DNA of 12,415 bases from an uncultured Sutterella sp. (GTDB lineage: Bacteria > Pseudomonadota > Gammaproteobacteria > Burkholderiales > Burkholderiaceae_F), in assembly GCA_900764215.1 (NCBI GenBank), contig CAAFNI010000229.1, positions 1 to 12,415 on the forward strand, read 5' to 3'. Numbering within the stretch: position 1 is the stretch's first letter; every line of letters begins with the position of its first letter. Of this stretch, positions 6,619 through 12,415 are shown in pieces. The notes beneath the pieces were generated by a model. It ran no database searches, was not told where the DNA came from, and was given only the letters and a program-made list of their open reading frames with translations. Position numbers and translations under genes: made by a program.

Positions 6619-8541
6619 ATGAGTGAAAAATTCAACGTAAAGGTCCTCGTCGGATATCATGAGAAAGCAGTCCTTTTAAAGGATGAAATATTAACTCCAA
6701 TTAATGTTGGACGTGCTTTACTCTCTCAATCCAACAAAGATAAATATTGGTTAACTGAAAACACAATTGGTGACGACACCGGTCATAACATATCAAATAA
6801 AAATAAAACTTACAATGAAATGACCGCCATATACTGGGCATGGAAAAATCAAGATAAAATTGGTTACCCAGACGCCATCGGATTTCAGCATTATAGAAGA
6901 CATTTAGTTTTTAATAATGACCTAGAACCAAAGAACGGATCTTGGACAATAAATTTTCCAGGCTATATTGGTGGATTAAATCACTATTTAAAATCCATTA
7001 ACTACTCCCCAGAGGAACTCCGATCTATGGCTCGAGAGTTCCCTTGCATAGTTGGCACATACGAATCTGCTGTTAGCGTCCATGACCAATATAAGCATGC
7101 TGAAAATACTGAATATCACCACATTGAAGATTTAGACTTTGTCTGTGATTATATCATTCACGCACACAAAAAATATGAATCCGCCGTTAATGCATACATA
7201 AATGGTTATCAGCATTTTTTCGGAAACATCTTCATATTTCACAAAGAAATATTCAATGAATACTGTGCATTTATATTTGATGTCCTGGAAAAATTTGAAG
7301 ATTTTTTAAATAAAGACCCACAAAGATCAGAATGGGAAAGTCGATTCTTCGTTTCCGAAAGGATTACAGGAATATTCATAACAAAATTAATACAGGATGG
7401 AATTAAAGTAAAAAAATTACCCGTCTCCTTTGTAGAGAATACAAAAGAGTTTTGTCCACCGTCTTGTGATAGCAATGCTGTTAATCTTGCTTTCGCTGTA
7501 GATAAAAATTATCTACCTCAACTAGCTGTAACCCTTGCTTCTATTAACGAAACAATCAGTTCACATAGGGATTATCATGCATATATTATGCATGTAGATA
7601 TACCGCTAGCCCTTCAAAAAGAATTTAAAGAAAGTTTTGAGAAGAAAGATAACTTTTCGATAGAATTTATTGATGTAAGCTGCCTCTACAATGAGATTCC
7701 AAGAGAGCAGTTATACATTGAGATACACGTTGCCGTTTCAACTTATTATAGATTTTTAATCCAAAAAGCATTCCCGAACTTTGAAAAGATCTTATATTTA
7801 GATTCTGATATTATTGTCCTTAGCGACATTGCTGAACTATACGATACCGACATAAGCGGAAAACTTTTTGGAGCGGCGCTAGACATCCGAGAAAATTTTG
7901 CTTCCAAATTAGACTTAGTCGTATCAAATGGGATCTCGTGGCGAAGTTACCTTTCTAATACTTTAACCATCAATCCATTCAACCAATATTTCCAAGCAGG
8001 CGTTATTCTTTTCAACCTGTTTGAAATGAGGAATGTTAACTTCCTAGAAAGGTGCCTAATAAAACTACAAGAACTTAAAAAACCAATTTTATCTGATCAA
8101 GATGTTTTGAACTCTGAGTTTAAAAACGACGTTTTTTATATTGACACAAAATGGAATATCGAATGGCAGATACTTTTTGAATTTCCAGACTATAAAAAGA
8201 ATATGCCCTCAAATTTAAGAACTAAATTTGATAATTCCCTGTCCAATCCTTCAATTATTCACTACGCGTCAAGTATTAAACCTTGGAATGATCTAACCAA
8301 ACCATTATCGGCGTATTGGTGGAATTATGCTCGAAAAACGGCATATTATGAAAGATTTTTCATTACATTAATTAGTAATAATCTACATCACAATATGATC
8401 GCACCATCACCTTTACCAACTTCTACTAAAGTAAAATATAAGTATGAATTTTACAAGCTGATGGATGGGCTCACGAAAGGTAAAAATGCACGACTTCATA
8501 ACGGATGGCGAAAATATCGAAAATTATATAAGGGCATATAG
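6619..8541 (+). CDS. Two-domain DUF4422-GT8 glycosyltransferase
   Basis: A 640-residue protein with two parts. Residues 1 to about 275 match DUF4422, a predicted glycosyltransferase family of capsule and O-antigen clusters, with TIGDDTGHNIS near 50 and IGFQHYRRHL near 88. From about 287 (AVNLAFAVDKNYLPQLAVTL) to about 560 is a GT8 domain like those of LPS galactosyl/glucosyltransferases: metal-binding DSD at 395-397 inside KILYLDSDIIVL, QAGVILFNL, DQDVLN, and a C-terminal HYASSIKPW acceptor-side motif. The two halves may add two successive sugars. With glf nearby, galactofuranose or galactose are candidate donors, but this is inference. The gene is strongly AT-rich (16/60 G+C at 7201-7260). 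No Shine-Dalgarno or good promoter precedes it; the gap to the acyltransferase is 34 bases. Confidence 0.88.
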   Translation: MSEKFNVKVLVGYHEKAVLLKDEILTPINVGRALLSQSNKDKYWLTENTIGDDTGHNISNKNKTYNEMTAIYWAWKNQDKIGYPDAIGFQHYRRHLVFNNDLEPKNGSWTINFPGYIGGLNHYLKSINYSPEELRSMAREFPCIVGTYESAVSVHDQYKHAENTEYHHIEDLDFVCDYIIHAHKKYESAVNAYINGYQHFFGNIFIFHKEIFNEYCAFIFDVLEKFEDFLNKDPQRSEWESRFFVSERITGIFITKLIQDGIKVKKLPVSFVENTKEFCPPSCDSNAVNLAFAVDKNYLPQLAVTLASINETISSHRDYHAYIMHVDIPLALQKEFKESFEKKDNFSIEFIDVSCLYNEIPREQLYIEIHVAVSTYYRFLIQKAFPNFEKILYLDSDIIVLSDIAELYDTDISGKLFGAALDIRENFASKLDLVVSNGISWRSYLSNTLTINPFNQYFQAGVILFNLFEMRNVNFLERCLIKLQELKKPILSDQDVLNSEFKNDVFYIDTKWNIEWQILFEFPDYKKNMPSNLRTKFDNSLSNPSIIHYASSIKPWNDLTKPLSAYWWNYARKTAYYERFFITLISNNLHHNMIAPSPLPTSTKVKYKYEFYKLMDGLTKGKNARLHNGWRKYRKLYKGI

Positions 8542-8873
8542 AAATAACTTTCCTAGCACTTCCTACACCTACGTCCAACAAACTAAATGAAACAACGGTT
8601 TCAGTGAATTAAGGGAAACCTGCGCCCCGGCGCCTGCAGCCGAAGCCGTCGTCTGCAGCGTTCCAATCGCAAAAGCCCCGAAGCGCAGGAAGACGCTTCG
8701 GGGCTTTTGCACATTGCTTGACGTCCCGTTGAACAGAGCCTTTGCCCGGCGTGGTGCCCTCACACACTACGCTACCGGCTTCGCTCCTCCTCACTTCGTG
8801 AACAGTGAGCCCAATGACCTCGCGGATCTCATCCAGAAGCAAAAGCAAACGCACCAAGAGAGCTGTTGCTCAC
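8542..8873. other. Intergenic region between convergent genes
   Basis: This 332-base stretch separates the DUF4422-GT8 gene from the convergent ATPase gene. It holds a small TGAAAC/GTTTCA hairpin at 8588-8603, the end of the AT-rich block near 8610, and the strong terminator at 8669-8710. I recognise nothing in the GC-rich remainder (8711-8873). Short open frames exist on the minus strand but resemble no known protein. Confidence 0.6.
8669..8710. terminator. Strong bidirectional intrinsic terminator
   Basis: A perfect 17-bp inverted repeat: GCAAAAGCCCCGAAGCG at 8669-8685 and its complement at 8694-8710, with an 8-base loop. The GC-rich core is flanked by AAAA/TTTT within the stem, so each strand ends in a U-run. 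It sits between convergent genes and should end both the glycan cluster and the ATPase transcript. Confidence 0.9.
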
Positions 8874-10019
8874 TCATGACCGAGGAATGATTCGAAAGCG
8901 CTCTATCAGCCATCGCTTGAAGACCGGGTCTTCGATCACTAGACGCCCGTCGGGCTCTTGTGCAATGAGGTCGCGCTCCAATAGCGCAGCGCGCACACGG
9001 ACGACATTGCTTGAAACGCCGAGCCGGTACTTGTCCAACACCGCCTTCGTCGTGAAGCCCTCTTCAACGCCGTCGCAAATGGCACGCAGCATGGCGACCT
9101 GCTTGGCCGAAAGGCCTTCGATCTGCACAACGAAGGAAGGCTGACAGCTGTCGATCAGACGCTCAATGGCGATGTTCAGATCCTCAAGCGTCGCCTCTCT
9201 GCTCACGGAACTCCAAAGAATCCACGCCAGTTGCTGCACATAGGAGGAACAGCCGTTGACAGACTCGACCAATTGTCCGGCGAGATCCTCCGATATGCCC
9301 TTCCCGCCAATTGCAAATCTTTGACAAACAAAGGAAATCCAGTCTTGCTTCGGAATGCATGAAAGATACATGGCATCTCCAAAGCGATAGAACGGATAAT
9401 CCTTCCGTTGGAACATCGTGTTCATCATGTGCGTATTGCTGCCGCATAGGCAGAAAGACACGGCCGAAAGATGCTGCCAAACGCCTCTCAGGCGCTTTTG
9501 GAAGGCAAGACTGTGTTCAAAGCTGCCGATTTGCTGAAATTCGTCGATACACACCACGATGCGCATGTTTTTGGCTTCAGCGATTTTTTGAGGCAATGCC
9601 AGAATCTCTTCTGCATTTTGCTCGAGGCGCCCAATCTCAAACTCAATGCCGAAATCCGTCATCGGATCAGTCCCGAAGGTGATCTTCAGCCCCAGCCGCG
9701 ACAAAAAATGCGCAACGGTTTGCGTCCATTCCTCCCATCGATCGGCAGTTGCCTTGACGACGGCAGCGGCATAGGCACTCAGGAATTCCGCCTCGTTTCG
9801 ACAGGGAAAGGCGTCAAAGGATGCAATCCGGATGCGATCCGACGCCGAAAGGCGCGAAACCTTCTGCATCAGGGAGGTTTTTCCCATTCGCCTCGATGAG
9901 ATGAGGATCGTGTTGATCCCGTATTCGAAATTCGCCTTCAGCCTGGCAGTCTCCGCCACGCGATCCGTAAACGCGTCACCCTCAACCGGCCTGCCAAATA
10001 CGAACGGTGCGTTGTGCAT
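8874..10019 (-). CDS. AAA ATPase (ATPase_2/STAND-like) with C-terminal winged helix
   Basis: A 381-residue stand-alone P-loop ATPase. The N-terminus FVFGRPVEGDAFTDR followed by Walker A SSRRMGKTS (41-49) and Walker B IVVCIDE (154-160) is typical of the prokaryotic ATPase_2 (PF01637-type) group. The last 70 or so residues (LSAKQVAMLRAICDG onward, ending FKRWLIERF) look like a winged-helix domain. These proteins are common in bacteria and archaea; their substrates are mostly unknown. The frame is open from a TTG at 10037, but AAAGGAAG lies 6 bases before the ATG at 10019, which I take as the start. It begins 26 bases past the uppS stop on the same strand, so the two may be co-transcribed. Composition is host-like. 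Function is unknown; regulation or stress roles are only guesses. Confidence 0.85.
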   Translation of the reverse strand: MHNAPFVFGRPVEGDAFTDRVAETARLKANFEYGINTILISSRRMGKTSLMQKVSRLSASDRIRIASFDAFPCRNEAEFLSAYAAAVVKATADRWEEWTQTVAHFLSRLGLKITFGTDPMTDFGIEFEIGRLEQNAEEILALPQKIAEAKNMRIVVCIDEFQQIGSFEHSLAFQKRLRGVWQHLSAVSFCLCGSNTHMMNTMFQRKDYPFYRFGDAMYLSCIPKQDWISFVCQRFAIGGKGISEDLAGQLVESVNGCSSYVQQLAWILWSSVSREATLEDLNIAIERLIDSCQPSFVVQIEGLSAKQVAMLRAICDGVEEGFTTKAVLDKYRLGVSSNVVRVRAALLERDLIAQEPDGRLVIEDPVFKRWLIERFRIIPRS

Positions 10020-10045
10020 GGGACTTCCTTTGAGCAAGTAACAAG

Positions 10046-10747
10046 TCAGGCGCCCTTTTGCAGCTGTTCGCTGGTTCGGCCAAAGCGCCGTTCACGCCCC
10101 TCATACCAGCGAAGGGCTTCCGTCAGTTCGGACTCGCCAAAATCAGGCCAGAGCACGTCCGTGAAATAGATCTCGGCATAGGCGCTCTGCCAGAGCAGGA
10201 AGTTGGAAATCCGGCATTCTCCACCCGTACGTATCAGAAGATCGACATCGGGAACGCTCATGAACGGCGTCAGATTCTCGGGCGTGACTTCGAGCCCGGC
10301 CTTGACGCATTCAGCCGCTGCCTGACAGCAGTCCCAGCGGCCGCCGTAGTTCGCGGCAATGACGAGCTCCATTTTGTTGCCGCCCGCCGTGGCCCTTTCG
10401 TTTTCCTCGATGGCTTCGCGCACCGTATCGGAAAAAGCCGTTCTGTCGCCGATGACGCGAAGGCGGATGCCGGCTTCGGCGAGCGGCTCGCACCAGCGGC
10501 GAAGCGCCTGCGCGAAAAGCTTCATGAGCATCGAGACCTCCGCTTCGGGCCTGCGCCAATTCTCGCTCGAGAAGGCAAAAACCGTCAGGCGCCCGATGCC
10601 GGCCTTGGCGGCCGCCTCGACAATGCGGTTGAGTGCTTCAACGCCCTGCCTGTGACCTTCAGCCCTCGGACGCAGGCGCGACTTGGCCCAGCGGCCGTTG
10701 CCGTCCATGATGATCGCGACATGATGAGGAATGAGGGAAGCGGACAT
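10046..10747 (-). CDS. uppS: Isoprenyl transferase (undecaprenyl diphosphate synthase)
   Basis: This cis-prenyltransferase adds isopentenyl units to farnesyl diphosphate to make undecaprenyl diphosphate, the lipid carrier for peptidoglycan and surface polysaccharides. The 233-residue protein has HVAIIMDGNGRWAK with catalytic Asp15, FAFSSENWRRP, and LLIRTGGECRISNF followed by WPDF. The position of E. coli His199 is Cys (GGECR). The ATG at 10747 puts IPHHVAIIMDG near the N-terminus as in relatives; it has a pyrimidine-rich leader and no Shine-Dalgarno. Longer in-frame extensions are unlikely because they would start inside the probable -10 box or upstream of it. The usual partner cdsA is about 8.2 kb away on the same strand. 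Confidence 0.95.
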   Translation of the reverse strand: MSASLIPHHVAIIMDGNGRWAKSRLRPRAEGHRQGVEALNRIVEAAAKAGIGRLTVFAFSSENWRRPEAEVSMLMKLFAQALRRWCEPLAEAGIRLRVIGDRTAFSDTVREAIEENERATAGGNKMELVIAANYGGRWDCCQAAAECVKAGLEVTPENLTPFMSVPDVDLLIRTGGECRISNFLLWQSAYAEIYFTDVLWPDFGESELTEALRWYEGRERRFGRTSEQLQKGA

Positions 10748-10774
10748 GAGAAAAAGGAGGATAAATGATGCACC

Positions 10775-10794
10775 GTACAACGCAGGCATTGTAC
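10775..10794 (-). promoter_or_regulatory. Candidate uppS -10 box within a palindrome
   Basis: GTACAA (10775-10780) and TTGTAC (10789-10794) form a perfect 6-bp inverted repeat with an 8-base spacer, 28 bases before the uppS start. The minus-strand hexamer TACAAT (10788-10793) overlaps the distal arm and could be a -10 box giving a leader of about 35 bases. No convincing -35 was found. A dimeric regulator could bind here, but this is inference. Confidence 0.35.
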
Positions 10795-10852
10795 ACGCTG
10801 ATGCCGCGGCGACTGTCCTTGAAACGCATCCCGTAACGTTTTGCCCGTTCAG

Positions 10853-10891
10853 AAAAAACATCCGGCAGCGTATTCACAACTGCCGGATGTT
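10853..10891 (-). terminator. Intrinsic terminator of the lipoprotein gene
   Basis: AACATCCGGCAG (10857-10868) and its complement (10880-10891) form a perfect 12-bp stem with an 11-base loop. On the minus strand it is followed by a run of T (complement of A at 10853-10858). It lies 20 bases past the lipoprotein stop, so uppS needs its own promoter downstream. Confidence 0.88.
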
Positions 10892-10911
10892 CTGCCTAAC
10901 AAGAAGAGCGG

Positions 10912-11409
10912 TTACTTCGCCGCAGGCTCTTGGTCTGCCGGCGCACCGCCCGCTTCAGTCCGCTTCTTGAGTTCAACCGCGAACATGGCCGCATACTGTG
11001 CAACCTGCTGGAGCGTCAGCTGGCCTTTTTCGGCAGGGCCGTTGGCGTTGAATTCGGGCTGGCCGTTCCTGAAGCTCTGAAAGAGGATGGCTTCGAGCGC
11101 ATCGCCCTTTTCATTGAGCTTGAGGCCGTATGCCACGCAATGTTCGCAAACGTCCGCCTTGGAGTCGCCCGGCATCAGCTTGACCTCATAGCCCGCATAC
11201 TTGAGTCCTTCGGTGACCGCTTCAGGCATCTGCGCAACCTTGATGTGCGGATTCTGAATCAGACAGATCTGCTGAGCGGCGGACGCAGCCTCCGCGGATG
11301 CAGCGGCTTCGTCGGGCTGAGCGCCTCCTCCCAGGGTTGCGCCGCATCCCGAGAGTCCCAGCGCCATGAGCGCGGCCGTACCGGCCAAGGCAATAGTTTT
11401 CTTGAACAT
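10912..11409 (-). CDS. Small lipoprotein, possibly Sbal_3080-like
   Basis: A 165-residue predicted lipoprotein. MFKK, a hydrophobic stretch and the lipobox LSGC place the lipidated Cys at residue 22. The +2 residue is Gly, not Asp, which favours outer-membrane sorting. An Ala/Glu/Ser-rich linker follows. The folded part starts around QICLIQNPHIKV and contains Cys49, Cys88 and Cys91 (CEHC). This layout vaguely resembles the Sbal_3080-type lipoproteins; I hold that weakly, and no function can be assigned. The start is the ATG at 11409, with GAGGAGGG 8 bases upstream; a longer frame from a TTG would include the ribosome-binding site itself. The gene has its own 3' terminator and probably its own promoter, so it looks monocistronic. 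Confidence 0.85.
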   Translation of the reverse strand: MFKKTIALAGTAALMALGLSGCGATLGGGAQPDEAAASAEAASAAQQICLIQNPHIKVAQMPEAVTEGLKYAGYEVKLMPGDSKADVCEHCVAYGLKLNEKGDALEAILFQSFRNGQPEFNANGPAEKGQLTLQQVAQYAAMFAVELKKRTEAGGAPADQEPAAK

Positions 11410-11573
11410 CGTGTGGTCCCTCCTCAAGAGTCATCCTTCCGGTCGGTACCGGCCGCTCCGGCGTCACGAACGTCGCTTGGGGTTTGCAGTGCGAAGAGCG
11501 TCGGCCGGAATTGTTGAGCAAACCGGTTGCCCGGATCAGTCCCGTCCTCCAGAGGACGCGGACATAATGGAAA

Positions 11574-11604
11574 ATTGTAGCGCCTGAAACGCCGATGCTG
11601 TCCA
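11574..11604 (-). promoter_or_regulatory. Candidate promoter for the lipoprotein gene
   Basis: On the minus strand TGGACA (complement of 11599-11604) and TACAAT (complement of 11574-11579) are separated by 19 bases. Each differs from consensus at one position, but the spacing is long. The leader would be about 160 bases and contains a GTCCTC/GAGGAC mini-hairpin. Confidence 0.3.
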
Positions 11605-11647
11605 TCGCCCCCTCCATCGCCCCTTCCTTGATGGAGATGCCATCGGC
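11591..11647. repeat. Nested inverted repeats with a 12-bp tandem duplication
   Basis: GCCGATG (11591-11597) pairs with CATCGGC (11641-11647). Within the loop, CTCCATC (11612-11618) pairs with GATGGAG (11630-11636). TCCATCGCCCC(C/T) occurs twice in tandem at 11601-11624. The element lies between the transporter stop and the lipoprotein gene. It may form a branched RNA structure behind the transporter, but there is no clear U-tract on the minus strand. Confidence 0.5.
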
Positions 11648-11669
11648 ATTTTGGTTCCTAACCTGCTTT

Positions 11670-12399
11670 TCAGTCCGGTCTGCGCCCTGCTTCCTCCCGG
11701 CCGTCGCCGACGGCGTCCAGTGCATCCGGCCTTCCCGCCACGAGCCACGCCACCGCGCACCAAAGCACAACCAGAATCATGAGAAGCACCGGCAAGCGCT
11801 CGAACCCGAAGGCCGAGACCCATCTTCCGGCCACCATGGGCGCGAGTCCCGCCAACAGGTAGCCGCCGCACTGCACAAGGCCCGTAACCCGCAGAATGTC
11901 TTTTTGAGGCGTCTTCTTCGTCACTGCGGTGAGCGATACCGTCACGACGGCGCCCTGCAGGGCGCCGGTCACAAGGGCGGCTCCCATCAGTCCCGTCCAA
12001 CCGCCGACCCCCTCCATCCAGACGCCGAGTCCGGCAAGATAGACGAGGCCGGCAATCGGGTAGACGCTTCGGCCCACGGCCAGAAAGCCGCACCCGATCG
12101 ATCCGACAAACATGGCGCCCAGATAAAGCGTCACGGCGTTGACCGCATCCGCACGGGCAAACCCCGCAGCCTCAAGGCCGGACGGCATCATCGCCGCCAC
12201 CGTGAAGGTGAGTCCCGCCTGAAGGGCGACAGAAAGAATGAGAAGCCCGACGGGCGCCTCAGGCTTCACCCGGAATCCCGTCTCTTTTCCCGGAACAGGA
12301 ATGGATACGCCGCCATGCACGGCCGCCCAGGCCAGGGGCGGCAAGGCGGCAAGTCCCCAGAGAGCAAAAGGTCCCCACCAGACCGTGAACGTATCGAGC
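11670..12399 (-). CDS. Major facilitator superfamily transporter, 3' part
   Basis: The frame is open from the adapter junction at 12399 to a TGA at 11670, giving about 242 residues without a start. It is the C-terminal half of a multi-helix transporter, with hydrophobic helices separated by short basic loops (for example TKKTPQKDILR). The helix pair GLVQCGGYLLAGLAPMVAG is reminiscent of the CynX/NimT cyanate/nitroimidazole-type MFS group, which is a guess. A predicted start at an internal TTG (12344) is an artefact, because the frame continues upstream with TFTVWWGPFALWGLAALPPL, another helix. The protein ends in a charged, non-membrane tail (DGREEAGRRPD). Substrate unknown. Confidence 0.8.
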
Positions 12400-12415
12400 C
12401 TGTCTCTTATACACA
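12400..12415. other. Residual Nextera/Tn5 mosaic-end adapter
   Basis: The last 16 bases read CTGTCTCTTATACACA, identical to the start of the Tn5 transposase mosaic-end sequence used in Nextera libraries. It interrupts the transporter frame at the contig end and is almost certainly not genomic. Confidence 0.95.

Noticed and set aside
8609..8857. Minus-strand 82-codon frame behind the ATPase
   Set aside because: It runs through the perfect 17-bp terminator stem, has no ribosome-binding site that I can see, and resembles nothing known.
10748..10861. N-terminal extension of UppS to 271 residues
   Set aside because: The extension overlaps the terminator and promoter region and is absent from known UppS proteins.
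11222..11770. Minus-strand 182-codon frame across the lipoprotein leader
   Set aside because: It overlaps the 3' end of the transporter and the 5' half of the lipoprotein gene in another frame, and has no domain.
12400..12415. Tn5-like transposon end
   Set aside because: It is at the very contig edge, matches the library mosaic end exactly and has no transposase or target duplication nearby; adapter carry-over is far more likely.

Overview
The window looks like a fragment of a GC-rich proteobacterial chromosome, probably betaproteobacterial and perhaps near Sutterella/Parasutterella. That placement rests on gene content and protein style, not on a marker gene. The last 16 bases match the Nextera/Tn5 mosaic-end adapter, so the right edge is the end of an assembled contig. 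No tRNA, rRNA, CRISPR array, transposase or origin was seen.

Left part (1-1857, minus strand): a cut-off gene for a small multi-helix membrane protein, possibly the N-terminus of a membrane metallophosphoesterase; a YigZ/IMPACT-family protein; and cdsA (CDP-diacylglycerol synthase) with two hairpins behind it.

Centre (2026-8541, plus strand): a glycan-building cluster of galU (UTP-glucose-1-phosphate uridylyltransferase), a family 2 glycosyltransferase, glf (UDP-galactopyranose mutase), a second family 2 glycosyltransferase with a galactosyltransferase-type C-terminal motif, a hexapeptide-repeat acyltransferase broken by one in-frame amber codon, and a 640-residue DUF4422-GT8 protein. GalU supplies UDP-glucose and Glf makes UDP-galactofuranose, so the likely product is a galactofuranose-containing surface glycan. 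No flippase, polymerase, ligase or initiating transferase is present, so the cluster suggests a lipopolysaccharide outer-core or side-chain module, or part of a larger pathway. GC content falls sharply within the second glycosyltransferase (50% at 5341-5400, 27% at 5401-5460), stays near 30%, and returns to host level just after 8600. The 3' half of the cluster therefore looks imported.

Right part (8542-12399, minus strand): a perfect 17-bp bidirectional terminator, a stand-alone AAA ATPase, uppS (isoprenyl transferase), a small lipoprotein with its own terminator, and the 3' part of a major facilitator transporter. uppS and cdsA are adjacent in many proteobacteria. Here they lie on the same strand but are separated by about 8.2 kb holding the ATPase and the opposite-strand glycan cluster, which suggests an insertion between them.

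I do not see a convincing new defence or mobile system. The points most worth following are the amber codon at the conserved Trp site of the acyltransferase, the uppS/cdsA split, the mosaic low-GC block and the DUF4422-GT8 fusion.
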